A DNA stretch of 34,558 nt from an uncultured Clostridia bacterium (lineage in GTDB: Bacteria; Bacillota; Clostridia; Christensenellales; CAG-917): contig CAMZEU010000005.1 of the NCBI GenBank assembly GCA_947305865.1, forward strand, positions 1-34,558, given 5' to 3'. The notes beneath the pieces are model-generated. The model saw only the letters and a program-made list of their open reading frames with translations. It did not search any database and had not been told where the DNA came from. Each line of letters opens with the position of its first letter. Position 1 is the stretch's first letter. Shown in pieces: positions 25,576 to 34,499 of this stretch. A program made the translations under genes and the position numbers.

Positions 25576-26004
25576 TTATTTCTTCTCCTCTTCCACTAAT
25601 TTAATAGACTTAAAATGCAATTGATTTAATGGAGTTTCAAGAGTATCTGCAACAATTGCCATAATCATGGCTGCATCTCTATCTGAGGTATTAACTAATA
25701 CCAAGTCTCCACATGAACCCTTTGCAAGTTCTTCTGTATTTTCTGTTGTTTCTGTTGCTGTAGTTGCTGCTTTCTTTTTCTTTGGCTTAAATGCATCTTT
25801 AACTTTTTGCACGAATGCTGCATATTTTGGATGTTTTTCTGCAAATCCTTGAGTTTTGGTCATCAATAAACCAACTAAGTAAAGAATTCCCATTAAGAAA
25901 GCAAGCACTACGAAAACAATTGCTATACCAATAAGCGCTATATATAGCGAATCTAGTACACCAACTTTATCTGTTTTGGATAATGCCGCTAAAATAACTT
26001 CCAT
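25576..26004 (-). CDS. OadG/gamma-type membrane subunit of Na+-pumping decarboxylase
   Basis: A 142-residue protein with one transmembrane helix (about 18-48, YIALIGIAIVFVVLAFLMGI) followed by a basic stretch rich in Lys (FKPKKKKAA), an acidic Thr/Glu linker, and a C-terminal segment (about 97-140, DLVLVNTSDRDAAMIMAIVADTL) that looks like a small folded domain. OadG-type subunits anchor and stabilise the complex. The helix, length range and position between the carboxyltransferase and biotin carrier genes support the call. The C-terminal segment is longer and less typical than in Klebsiella OadG (about 83 residues). Sequence conservation in this family is low, so the gene order carries much of the evidence. 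Confidence 0.82.
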   Translation of the reverse strand: MEVILAALSKTDKVGVLDSLYIALIGIAIVFVVLAFLMGILYLVGLLMTKTQGFAEKHPKYAAFVQKVKDAFKPKKKKAATTATETTENTEELAKGSCGDLVLVNTSDRDAAMIMAIVADTLETPLNQLHFKSIKLVEEEKK

Positions 26005-26007
26005 GTA

Positions 26008-27396
26008 CTAGTCCTCCTTTATAGGCTCGATTGTGTACTTAACAACTTTTTCTTCTCTCTCTTTACGAGCTGCGAAGTATTTTTCTGTTACTTGTGGGAA
26101 AGCAATATATGATAGAACTTCTTCATCATTTCTTGCAATGCCCTTTAATTCTTCTTTTGTCTTTTCGAATACTGGTTCTAAGGAGTCTGCATATCTTCCT
26201 TCTACTGGTTTAACATCTCCTAAAACTTTCTTCTTAACATCTTCATTTATCTTTCCAGGAGCAGTGCCATATTCACCACGACAGTATGCAATAACTTCTT
26301 TAGAGATATTTTTATATCTCTCACCAGCGAGGACATTTGCTGTTGCTTGTACACCAACCATTTGGCTCATAGGTGTAACAAGTGGAGGATATCCTAAATC
26401 TTCTCTTACCTTTGGTGTTTCTTCTAAAACAGCATCAAATTTATCCATAGCATTTTGTGCTTTCAATTGTGAGATAAGGTTAGAAAGCATACCACCAGGA
26501 ATCTTGTATACAAGAGCATCTGAGTCTGTAGACAATGCCTTTGGATCTAACTTTCCTTCTTTTACAAATTGGTCTCTAATTGGTTTAAAGAAGTCATTTA
26601 CTTCTTTAAGAACCTTTGCATCCAATCCTGTATCATATCCAATTTGTGTTAATGCATAATGAATTGTTTCTGTTGAAGGTTGGCTTGTACCACCGCTGAA
26701 ACATGATGTTGCTGTATCTATAACATCTACGCCAGCTTCAACTGCTGCATAATATGTCATATAAGCCATACCTGTTGTGCAGTGTGTGTGAAGTACTACT
26801 GGAATCTTAACTTGCTTTTTAATTGCTGTGATAAGTTCTGTAGCCTCACCTGGACTCATTGTTCCAGCCATATCTTTAATACAGATTGTTTGTACACCCA
26901 AGTTTTCCATTTGTTTTGCATATTCTGCAAAAGCTTTAATGGTATGTACTGGGCTTTGGGTATAGGAAATAGTACCACTTACTGTTGCACCTTTCTTAAT
27001 TGCTTCGTCTGTTGCAACTTCAATGTTTCTAATATCATTGAGTGCATCAAAGATACGAATAATGTCTATACCATTGTCTACTGACTTATCTACAAACATT
27101 CTTACAACCTCGTCTGGATAATGCTTATAACCTAAAATGTTTTGTCCTCTTAATAACATTTGAAGTTTTGTATTTGGCATTCCCTTACGAATCTTTCTTA
27201 ATCTTTCCCATGGATCTTCATTGAGGTATCTTAAACATACATCAAATACTGCTCCACCCCAACATTCACTAGAATAATATCCAGCTTTGTCCATTGTTGG
27301 TAAGATATCTGCAAACATATCAAATGGCAATCTTGTTGCTATTAATGATTGGTTTGCATCACGTAACACTGTCTCGGTTAAACCGATCTTCTTCAT
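26008..27396 (-). CDS. oadA: Oxaloacetate decarboxylase carboxyltransferase subunit (OadA/PycB type)
   Basis: A 462-residue TIM-barrel carboxyltransferase that moves CO2 from oxaloacetate to biotin. Visible: TETVLRDANQSLIATR (7-22, metal-binding Asp13), GGAVFDVCLRYLNEDPW (47-63), IKDMAGTM with the expected carbamylated Lys174, and the metal ligands His203 and His205 in VLHTHCTTGMA. The C-terminal PYC/OADA domain (QMVGVQATANVLAGERYK onward) is present, but the terminal biotinyl domain is missing; it is a separate gene 430 bases downstream. This subunit type is specific to oxaloacetate or pyruvate, which argues against a methylmalonyl-CoA or glutaconyl-CoA enzyme. The ATG follows GGGAGGAG, 26 bases after the helicase stop. 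With the beta subunit present, Na+-coupled decarboxylation to pyruvate is the natural reading. Confidence 0.95.
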   Translation of the reverse strand: MKKIGLTETVLRDANQSLIATRLPFDMFADILPTMDKAGYYSSECWGGAVFDVCLRYLNEDPWERLRKIRKGMPNTKLQMLLRGQNILGYKHYPDEVVRMFVDKSVDNGIDIIRIFDALNDIRNIEVATDEAIKKGATVSGTISYTQSPVHTIKAFAEYAKQMENLGVQTICIKDMAGTMSPGEATELITAIKKQVKIPVVLHTHCTTGMAYMTYYAAVEAGVDVIDTATSCFSGGTSQPSTETIHYALTQIGYDTGLDAKVLKEVNDFFKPIRDQFVKEGKLDPKALSTDSDALVYKIPGGMLSNLISQLKAQNAMDKFDAVLEETPKVREDLGYPPLVTPMSQMVGVQATANVLAGERYKNISKEVIAYCRGEYGTAPGKINEDVKKKVLGDVKPVEGRYADSLEPVFEKTKEELKGIARNDEEVLSYIAFPQVTEKYFAARKEREEKVVKYTIEPIKED

Positions 27397-27422
27397 TTTG
27401 TTGCTCCTCCCAATTATATGTT

Positions 27423-28967
27423 TTATTGTTTTCTTTCGTTATGATAAAACCTCTGTTCTGGCATTTTTGATGTTTTTGCCTTCTTGGTCTTATCTGCTTG
27501 TTTATTGTTATTTTTTGGTTTCCCAACCGGTTTATTGCTTCTCTTGTTGTTGCTCTTTTTAGTGGCAACTTTCTTAGGTCCAGCCACCTCTATGGACAAC
27601 ACTCTCCCAAATGCCTTTATGCCATTAATGGCTAATATTTCGTCCTTATATTTGGCATCTATTTCCACGAAAGAGTATATGTCATGGATCTTGTATGCAT
27701 ATATGTCTCTCTTAGGCATATGGACTTTAGCACATATCATATTCTCTATATCTTTTTGTTCTGCACCATCTTTAGAACCTATATTCATAAAGAAACGAAC
27801 TGTTGGTACAGCAAACTTCTGTCCATCTTTCTTATTATTAGTAACTCCATCTATTATAAACTCAGTGAGTTTATTTTTGGAAGTGTTTTCACATAATTCT
27901 AGATTTTTCTTATCTTTTGGTGTACAGAAAGAATATGCTACTCCATTCTTATTAGCCCTTGCAGTTCTTCCAATTCTGTGTATGTATTGCTCTGGGATAT
28001 ATGGGATATCATAGTTGAATATTGCCTCAATTCCTTCTACATCTATTCCTCTTGATGCTACATCTGTTGCAACAAGAACATTTACATCATGAGCTTTAAA
28101 TAGTTTCATTGCCATATCTCTATCTCTTTGGTTCATATCTGAATGCAAGCACAAAGAGTTAATGTTGTCTTTGTTTAGTCTCTTGTTTAGATTTTCTACT
28201 CCGGCTTTAGTATTTAAAAATACTAATATATTCTTATATCCCTTCTGCCAGATTATCTCTTTAAGAGATGCGTATTTCTTTTCTTCGCTAATATGTAATA
28301 CATATTGCTTAATGTCTGGTATTTCTTGTCCGGCTACAGTTGTTTTAATACAAACAGCATCTTTTTGGTAGTTCTTAGATATTCCAACAATTTCTGGAGG
28401 TATTGTAGCTGAGAACATTGCTGTTTGAACATTCTTTCCCTTGAACTTAGAGAACACCTCGTCTATATATTCCCTGAATCCAATATCCAACATTTCATCC
28501 ACTTCATCTAATACAACTCTCTTTAGTCCACCAAGTTTTAATTGATTGTGATTGATATTGCTTACAACTCTTCCTAGTGTCGCAACAATGATTTGTGGTT
28601 TTTGCCTTAAATATGCAAGTTGTCTATCTAAATTCTGTCCGCCATATATAGGAGCAATCTTTAATCCTTCTACTCCACTTGCCATTTTCTTGAGTTCTTG
28701 GGCAACTTGAATGGTGAGTTCTCTTGTGGGTGTGAGAATTATGGTTTCGGTACATTTTGCATTAACATCTGACATATTGATGATTGGTATACCAAATGCA
28801 GCCGTCTTTCCTGTACCAGTTGGTGCTTGCACTAAAACATCTTTGCCACTAAGAATCAAAGGGATAGCCTGCTCCTGTACTGGAGTAGTTTCAATGAAGC
28901 CTAATTTGTTTACACCAATTAGGACATCTTCTCTTATTCCTTCATTTCTTAATTGCGAAAAATTCAT
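27423..28967 (-). CDS. DEAD-box RNA helicase (DbpA/CsdA-like)
   Basis: A 514-residue RNA helicase. Motifs: Q motif TTPVQEQAIP (27-36), motif I APTGTGKT (48-55), PTREL, GG, motif Ib TLGR (usually TPGR), motif II DEVD, motif III SAT, then ATDVASRGID and HRIGRTAR (usually GRTGR). After the core is a region near 395-465 resembling a DbpA-type RNA-binding domain (VRFFMNIGSKDG, IHDIYSFVEIDA), then a Lys/Asn-rich basic tail likely to bind RNA. It probably acts in ribosome assembly or cold-related RNA remodelling. It has its own promoter at 28988-29016, and no terminator is evident before oadA, so it may be co-transcribed with the decarboxylase genes. Family certain, subfamily moderately so. Confidence 0.92.
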   Translation of the reverse strand: MNFSQLRNEGIREDVLIGVNKLGFIETTPVQEQAIPLILSGKDVLVQAPTGTGKTAAFGIPIINMSDVNAKCTETIILTPTRELTIQVAQELKKMASGVEGLKIAPIYGGQNLDRQLAYLRQKPQIIVATLGRVVSNINHNQLKLGGLKRVVLDEVDEMLDIGFREYIDEVFSKFKGKNVQTAMFSATIPPEIVGISKNYQKDAVCIKTTVAGQEIPDIKQYVLHISEEKKYASLKEIIWQKGYKNILVFLNTKAGVENLNKRLNKDNINSLCLHSDMNQRDRDMAMKLFKAHDVNVLVATDVASRGIDVEGIEAIFNYDIPYIPEQYIHRIGRTARANKNGVAYSFCTPKDKKNLELCENTSKNKLTEFIIDGVTNNKKDGQKFAVPTVRFFMNIGSKDGAEQKDIENMICAKVHMPKRDIYAYKIHDIYSFVEIDAKYKDEILAINGIKAFGRVLSIEVAGPKKVATKKSNNKRSNKPVGKPKNNNKQADKTKKAKTSKMPEQRFYHNERKQ

Positions 28968-28987
28968 AATCCCCTCTAGATAAAGAG

Positions 28988-29016
28988 ATTATACCACAAA
29001 TAAAAAATAATATGAA
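28988..29016 (-). promoter_or_regulatory. Promoter for the helicase (and possibly the decarboxylase operon)
   Basis: Minus strand: TTCATA (29011-29016, weak -35), 17-base spacer, perfect TATAAT (28988-28993), about 20 bases upstream of the start. GAGGGGA is the ribosome-binding site. Confidence 0.6.
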
Positions 29017-29044
29017 TATGATTTTTTAGAAAAGCCTATAATAT

Positions 29045-30934
29045 TTAGTTATTCAAACTTTCCCATTCTTCAACAAATGGTTCTAATTGTTTGTTAAGTT
29101 CATCTATTTGTTTTTGAATTTCTTCTATCTTTTTATAATCCGAGAAAACTTCACTGGAATTGAGCTTATCTTTTAACTTTTGAATCTCGTTCTCAATCTT
29201 TTGGATTTTATCTTCTAAAACCATTATTCTATGTTTTCTTCTAGCCTCAAGAGTGCTATCTGATACTCTCTTGCCTTTTTTATTCTTGACTTCCTTTACT
29301 TCTTCAGCAGCAATCTCTTCTTCTTGTTCTTGCATTAAGAGTTCGTAGTCTGCATATGTACCATCATACAAAGAAAGCTCTCCATTCTTAAATACACCAA
29401 GTCTATTACAAACTCTGTTGATGAGATATCTGTCATGAGAAACAACTATTACTGTTCCAGAATAATTCTTTAGGAAGTCTTCAAATGTTTCCTTCCCAAC
29501 AATGTCCATATGGTTTGTTGGTTCGTCTAAGATTAAAACATTTGGTCTGTGCTTCATTATCTTGCATAGCGCCAATCTTACCTTTTCACCACCAGACAAA
29601 TCACAAACTCTCTTAAAAACATCATCTCCAACAAGCATGAAAGAAGCCAGTGCAGATCTTGCCTCTGTTTGATTTAAAAGTGGGAACTCATTTCTAAATT
29701 CATCTAGTACAGTTTCAGTTGAATAAGACTGTGTTGCGGTCTGGTCAAAGTATCCAACTTTGGAGTTTAGACCGAAATAACATATGCCAGATAATGGTGG
29801 TAGCATTTTCATTATTGTATGCAAAAGCGTAGTTTTACCACATCCATTTGCTCCGATAAACCCTAGTTTTTGTCCTTTCTTAACGATTGTATTGATTTGT
29901 CCTAATGGTTCGTTATAACCAAATACAAGGTCTTCCATAACTATGGTATTTTCTACTGATTCGTAGTCCGGAGAGAAGTTTGCATGGAAGGTTCTAGTGT
30001 CTGCTTTTAGTGGCATAGCAATAGTTCCCATTCTTTCTATTTGGCTTAATTTCGCTTGTGCCATGGCTGCTTTGTTCGCCTTATATCTAAACTTCTCAAC
30101 TATTCTCATTAGTCTCTCAACTTCCTTTTGTTTAAGAGACATATCCTTTACTGCTTTCTCATAATCTTGTTGTTTTTGCTCTACAAATTGAGAGTAATTG
30201 CCTTTATATCTTTTGGTTTCTCCGTACTCGATTTCATAAACAATATTGATAGATCTATCCAAGAACATTCTGTCGTGAGATACAACAACAAATGCATTCT
30301 TATAATCTCTTAGATAGTTTTCTAGCCATTCAATAGCCTCAAAATCTAAGTGGTTTGTAGGTTCGTCTAGCAATAATAAATCTGGTTTAGAAAGTAATAG
30401 TTTTAGAAGAGCAATCTTTGTCCTTTGTCCTCCAGAGAATTGGTTAAGAGGTTTCTTCTTGTCTTCGTCGCTAAATCCAAACTTTTTAATTGCTGTTAAA
30501 ACTTCTTTCTTATAGGTATAGCCACCATTGTATTCATATTGGCTCATAAGATGGTCATAAGACTTTACGGCCTCTTCTGTACCATCTTTTTCCATTGTTT
30601 CTAATGCTTGTGCAATTTTATTCTCTAACTCTAGTAATGGGGCATATGCCTTCATGACCTCATCTAACATACAAACATTAGGATCTGAAAAAGCAACTTG
30701 CTCTAAATAACCAATAGTTGGTTTACCAGTAGTATAAAATCCTAGGTTTTCATCTCCTATTCCTTTAACTAATTCAACTTCACCTGCTATTGCCTTTAAA
30801 AGCGTGGTTTTTCCACATCCATTTCTTCCAACTAATGCGATTTTCTCGTTTTCTCTAATAGTAAAGTTGATGCTGCTTAATACAGCAACACCATCATATT
30901 CTACAGAACCATTAGTTATTGAAATCTGAAACAT
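29045..30934 (-). CDS. ABC-F family ATPase (ribosome-associated)
   Basis: A 629-residue protein with two ABC ATPase domains and no membrane segment. First domain: Walker A GRNGCGKTT (36-44), signature FSGGQRTK, Walker B LLLLDEPTNHLDFEA. Second: GANGCGKTT, LSGGEKVR, VLILDEPTNHMD. Between them lies the basic linker (P-site tRNA interaction motif region; KQKEVERLMRIVEKFRYKANKAAMAQAK). The C-terminus is a charged coiled coil (about 540-629), as in Uup/YdiF-type members. These proteins bind the ribosomal E site and help stalled or structured translation; some give antibiotic protection. Subfamily cannot be fixed by eye. Its ATG is 1 base after the pdp stop, so it is the last gene of the nucleoside operon. 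Confidence 0.92.
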   Translation of the reverse strand: MFQISITNGSVEYDGVAVLSSINFTIRENEKIALVGRNGCGKTTLLKAIAGEVELVKGIGDENLGFYTTGKPTIGYLEQVAFSDPNVCMLDEVMKAYAPLLELENKIAQALETMEKDGTEEAVKSYDHLMSQYEYNGGYTYKKEVLTAIKKFGFSDEDKKKPLNQFSGGQRTKIALLKLLLSKPDLLLLDEPTNHLDFEAIEWLENYLRDYKNAFVVVSHDRMFLDRSINIVYEIEYGETKRYKGNYSQFVEQKQQDYEKAVKDMSLKQKEVERLMRIVEKFRYKANKAAMAQAKLSQIERMGTIAMPLKADTRTFHANFSPDYESVENTIVMEDLVFGYNEPLGQINTIVKKGQKLGFIGANGCGKTTLLHTIMKMLPPLSGICYFGLNSKVGYFDQTATQSYSTETVLDEFRNEFPLLNQTEARSALASFMLVGDDVFKRVCDLSGGEKVRLALCKIMKHRPNVLILDEPTNHMDIVGKETFEDFLKNYSGTVIVVSHDRYLINRVCNRLGVFKNGELSLYDGTYADYELLMQEQEEEIAAEEVKEVKNKKGKRVSDSTLEARRKHRIMVLEDKIQKIENEIQKLKDKLNSSEVFSDYKKIEEIQKQIDELNKQLEPFVEEWESLNN

Positions 30935-30935
30935 A

Positions 30936-32237
30936 TTATTCTATTCTTCCTAATACAACCTTTCTTAACTCTGCTTTATCTTTAGATATAGTAGTGCTTT
31001 CTGCAAGTTTTTTCTCTGCTTGTTCAAACTTGGACTTATCTGAAGTATGCATTACGGCTATTGTATCGCCTTTCTCGACATATTCTCCCAAGCTCTTAAC
31101 AATCTTTATACCTGCACTAAAATCTATCTTATCTTCTATCTTGTTTCGTCCAGCGCCTAAGTATAATGAAGCAAGTCCATATCCCTCTGTATTAACATAT
31201 GAGATATAACCGGATTTATTAGCTACAAATTCTTTTGTTTCACCGAGGTCAAATAAAGATGTATCTTCAAGATATCTAACGTCTCCACCTTGTTCTTTAA
31301 CCATTTCATAGAACTTCTTGTATGCTGAGCCGTTTTCTAGGTTCTTTCGTGCAATTTCTCTACACTCTTCTAAAGTTCCCATGCCTGCAAGATTTATCAT
31401 ATTTGCTGTAAGTTCTATAGAAAGGTCTACTAACCTCTCGTTTCCTTTTCCAGTCTTAAGAACATTAATTGCTTCTATAACCTCAATGCTATTTCCTATT
31501 GTATATCCAAGAGGTTGATTCATATCTGTTAAAACAGCAACTGTTTTCTTTCCTGCAGCATTACCTATATCTACCATTACTCTTGCAAGAGTTATGCCAT
31601 CATCTATTTTTTTATTAAAACTACCATTGCCTACAGTTACTTCTAAAACTATTCCATCATCTGCGGCTGCGAGTTTCTTGCCCATAATACTAGATGCAAT
31701 TAGAGGAAGGCTATCTACTGTTGCTGTTACGTCTCTTAATGCATATATCTTTTTATCTGCTGGAGCAAGTTCTTGGCTTTGTCCAATAACACTTACACCA
31801 ACTTTATTAACTATTTCTTGGAACCTGTCTATAGAAAGTGATGTTTGATATCCTGGGATTGATTCTAACTTGTCTACTGTTCCGCCAGTGTGTCCTAAAC
31901 CTCTTCCACTAATCTTTGCAACTTTAATGCCACAAGCAGCCGCAAGTGGTGCAACTACGAATGTTGTCTTATCTCCAACACCACCTGTTGAATGTTTGTC
32001 TGCTTTGTATCCCTTAACATCTTTAAGATTAACATGGTCTCCAGAGTTTTCTATACATCTTGTTAATGTAACAGTCTCTCTAGTTGACATACCTTGATAA
32101 TATACTGCCAACAAAAATGCGGACATTTGATAATCCGGAATAGAGCCTCCCATATAACCACTAATGGCATATTTTATTTCGTCATCTGTTAGCTCAAAGC
32201 CGTTTCGCTTCTTTTTGATAATATCGCACATTCTCAT
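30936..32237 (-). CDS. pdp: Pyrimidine-nucleoside phosphorylase
   Basis: A 433-residue enzyme of the thymidine/pyrimidine-nucleoside phosphorylase family, splitting uridine, thymidine or deoxyuridine with phosphate into base and (deoxy)ribose 1-phosphate. It has the phosphate-binding KHSTGGVGDKT (81-91) and KISGRGLGHTGGTVDKLE, and a C-terminal domain with YLGAGRNKIEDKIDFSAGI. N-terminal MRMCDIIKKKRNGFELTDDEI is typical of the Gram-positive Pdp. Start ATG 32237 is 3 bases after the cdd stop. In the operon it takes uridine or deoxyuridine made by cytidine deaminase and passes pentose 1-phosphate to DeoB. Confidence 0.94.
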   Translation of the reverse strand: MRMCDIIKKKRNGFELTDDEIKYAISGYMGGSIPDYQMSAFLLAVYYQGMSTRETVTLTRCIENSGDHVNLKDVKGYKADKHSTGGVGDKTTFVVAPLAAACGIKVAKISGRGLGHTGGTVDKLESIPGYQTSLSIDRFQEIVNKVGVSVIGQSQELAPADKKIYALRDVTATVDSLPLIASSIMGKKLAAADDGIVLEVTVGNGSFNKKIDDGITLARVMVDIGNAAGKKTVAVLTDMNQPLGYTIGNSIEVIEAINVLKTGKGNERLVDLSIELTANMINLAGMGTLEECREIARKNLENGSAYKKFYEMVKEQGGDVRYLEDTSLFDLGETKEFVANKSGYISYVNTEGYGLASLYLGAGRNKIEDKIDFSAGIKIVKSLGEYVEKGDTIAVMHTSDKSKFEQAEKKLAESTTISKDKAELRKVVLGRIE

Positions 32238-32240
32238 AGT

Positions 32241-32639
32241 TTATTTCTCCAATTTAAACGATAAAGGTAGTAGTTCTGCAAAAAGAAATGTTTTATAATC
32301 ATCCTTACTTTTTGCTAGAATAACATCAAAATCTTCTCTAACAAACTCTGATAAAGCCTGTCTACAAGCGCCACAAGGAGGAGTGATTTCACCAGAACTA
32401 GACACTATTGCAATGCCTATAAAATCTCTTTCTCCTTCGCTTACAGCCTTAAATAAAGCCACTCTTTCTGCGCACATTGAGGTTGGATAAGCACCATTTT
32501 CTATGTTGCATCCTCTATATATATTCCCATCTTTACAAAGGATAGCAGCACCTACTGCAAACTTTGAATATGGGCTATAACTATTGCTTTTAGCCTCTAT
32601 TGCTGCCTCTATTAATTTAGAAATAATTACATTATCCAT
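32241..32639 (-). CDS. cdd: Cytidine deaminase
   Basis: A 132-residue homotetrameric-type cytidine deaminase that converts (deoxy)cytidine to (deoxy)uridine. The zinc site is Cys56 in TSMCAERVAL with catalytic Glu58, and Cys89 and Cys92 in PPCGACRQALSEF. The SPYSKFAVGAAI and GCNIENGAYP substrate loops are intact. The length is standard. Its start overlaps the end of deoB by 8 bases. Confidence 0.96.
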   Translation of the reverse strand: MDNVIISKLIEAAIEAKSNSYSPYSKFAVGAAILCKDGNIYRGCNIENGAYPTSMCAERVALFKAVSEGERDFIGIAIVSSSGEITPPCGACRQALSEFVREDFDVILAKSKDDYKTFLFAELLPLSFKLEK

Positions 32640-33801
32640 TGTATATTTCCTCCCAGAAAGATGTACCTTCTATATCTCCATCCATATCAAAACTAGACAA
32701 AATACTCTTTGCCATATCTGCAAATGTATATCTTATACCCAAGTCTTTACTCTTAATTTTTTTGCCATATGCCAGCAAGAATACATACTCCCTGCTGTGG
32801 TCTGTACTTGGTGTAATTGGATCACATCCATGGTCTGCTGATATAAGTAAATAATCATCTTCTCCAAGTTCGTTCATAAATGTTCCGAGCCATTTATCAA
32901 ACTCTGTGATAGCTTTTGCATAGCCATCTACATCATTCCTATGGCCATAGAGCATATCAAAGTCTACTAGGTTTACAAAACATATACCTTTGAAGTCTTT
33001 CTTAAGATATTCACTTGTTTTTTGCATCCCATCTGTATTACCAGTAGTTCTTACAAACTCACTAATACCTTTCCCGGCAAAGATATCATATATCTTTCCT
33101 ACACCAATTGTATCTAATCCGTTTCTCATCATTATATCCAACATTGTATCCTTTGGTGGTTTTAGTGAGAAATCGTGCCTATTGCTTGTTCTAACGAAGT
33201 TAGGATACTCTCCGACAAATGGTCTAGCGATTACTCTACCAACGCCGTGTTCGCCTTGTAGAAGGTTTCTAGCGATTTCACAGACCCTATATAACTCTTC
33301 AACAGGGACTATATCTTCATGTGCTGCTATTTGGAATACGCTGTCTGCAGACGTATAGACAATTAATGCCTTTTCTTTTATATGTTGTTCTCCATAATCT
33401 TTGATTACTTCTGTACCAGAATATGGCTTGTTGCATATGGTTTTATATCCAGATTGTCTTTCAAACTCTTTTATTACTTCTTCTGGGAAACCATTTGGAT
33501 ATGTTGGAAATGGTTTATTAGATACTAATCCTGCTATTTCCCAATGTCCTGTGGTTGTATCCTTACCCTTGCTTCTTTCTGCGAATTTTCCATATGCTCC
33601 AAGAGGTTTTGCAACCTTTTCTCCTGCGCAATCACAGCCATCTATATTAAATAGACCCAATTTCTGCATATTTGGAGCATTAAAGAAAGTAGATGTGGAA
33701 ACCGAACGTAGTGTATTACTTCCTACATCATTAAAATCTGCAGCATCTGGCATTTCACCTATACCAAAGCTATCTAGGATTATAAAGAACAGTCTTTTCA
33801 T
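32632..33801 (-). CDS. deoB: Phosphopentomutase
   Basis: A 389-residue alkaline-phosphatase-superfamily enzyme that interconverts (deoxy)ribose 1-phosphate and 5-phosphate. Metal-binding Asp10 lies in IILDSFGIGEMPDA, the phosphorylated Thr in KGKDTTTGHWE, and late metal ligands are in DYLLISADHGCDP and TDHSREYV. Full-length compared with known DeoB (about 390-400). Overlaps deoD by 4 bases and cdd by 8, so translation is coupled in a tight operon. Confidence 0.96.
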   Translation of the reverse strand: MKRLFFIILDSFGIGEMPDAADFNDVGSNTLRSVSTSTFFNAPNMQKLGLFNIDGCDCAGEKVAKPLGAYGKFAERSKGKDTTTGHWEIAGLVSNKPFPTYPNGFPEEVIKEFERQSGYKTICNKPYSGTEVIKDYGEQHIKEKALIVYTSADSVFQIAAHEDIVPVEELYRVCEIARNLLQGEHGVGRVIARPFVGEYPNFVRTSNRHDFSLKPPKDTMLDIMMRNGLDTIGVGKIYDIFAGKGISEFVRTTGNTDGMQKTSEYLKKDFKGICFVNLVDFDMLYGHRNDVDGYAKAITEFDKWLGTFMNELGEDDYLLISADHGCDPITPSTDHSREYVFLLAYGKKIKSKDLGIRYTFADMAKSILSSFDMDGDIEGTSFWEEIYNG

Positions 33802-34499
33802 GCTAATTCTAATGAAAGTTTCATCATATCCTCAAAGGATGTTTGTCTTTCTTCTGCACTTAATGCTTCACCTGTTACTAAGCTATCACTAATAGTGCAA
33901 ATAGTTAGTGCTTTTTTCTTTGCCTTTTCTGCAACAGCATACAATGCTGCACTTTCCATTTCTACTGCCACAGCACCCATTGCTACAAACTCATCATTTC
34001 CTCTTGTTCCATAGAATACATCTGAAGAAAATAGTGGTGCCACTTTATATCTTAAGTTCATTTCTTTTGCAATTTGTTCAGCTTTTTGGAGTAATTCCTT
34101 GTCTGGAAGTGCTGGGATATTTTCTCCAATATATTCTTGTATGAATGTGGAATGATAGAAAGATTGGCTACCAAGTACTATATCTCCAACATTAATATCT
34201 TTTACCAAAGCACCAGCAGAACCAACTCTTATAATTGTTTGGATATCATAGAAATTAAACAATTCATGTGCATATATACCAATTGCTGGCATACCCATAC
34301 CAGAAGCCATTACAGATACCTTTTTACCCTTATAGTATCCAGTATACCCTTGCACTCCTCTTACATTGTTAACTAGCTTTGCATCCTCTAGGAATCTTTG
34401 TGCTATATATTGAGATCTTAATGGATCTCCTGGCATTAATACAGTTTGCCCAAAATCTTCAATTCCGGCTGTTATATGTGGTGTTGGTACGTTTTTCAT
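33798..34499 (-). CDS. deoD: Purine-nucleoside phosphorylase, DeoD type
   Basis: A 233-residue trimer/hexamer-type phosphorylase that cleaves purine (deoxy)nucleosides with phosphate. Present are MPGDPLRSQYIA with phosphate-binding residues, RVGSAGALVKDINVGDIV, the VEMESAALYAVA active-site segment and the catalytic Asp in TISDSLVTGE. The N-terminus PTPHITAG is characteristic of DeoD. Overlaps deoC upstream and deoB downstream, both by ATGA-type junctions. Confidence 0.96.
   Translation of the reverse strand: MKNVPTPHITAGIEDFGQTVLMPGDPLRSQYIAQRFLEDAKLVNNVRGVQGYTGYYKGKKVSVMASGMGMPAIGIYAHELFNFYDIQTIIRVGSAGALVKDINVGDIVLGSQSFYHSTFIQEYIGENIPALPDKELLQKAEQIAKEMNLRYKVAPLFSSDVFYGTRGNDEFVAMGAVAVEMESAALYAVAEKAKKKALTICTISDSLVTGEALSAEERQTSFEDMMKLSLELA

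Noticed and set aside
26033-26659. Open frame of 208 codons on the plus strand across oadA
   Set aside because: Antisense shadow of a well-supported gene, with serine/proline-rich composition and no domain or ribosome-binding site.
27370-27388. Short inverted repeat TCGGT-TTA-ACCGA near the start of oadA
   Set aside because: It lies in conserved codons for Ile-Gly-Leu-Thr-Glu of the enzyme and lacks a U-tract.
27413-27418. TATAAT on the minus strand just before oadA
   Set aside because: No acceptable -35 at 16-18 bases, and transcription would begin within the ribosome-binding site.
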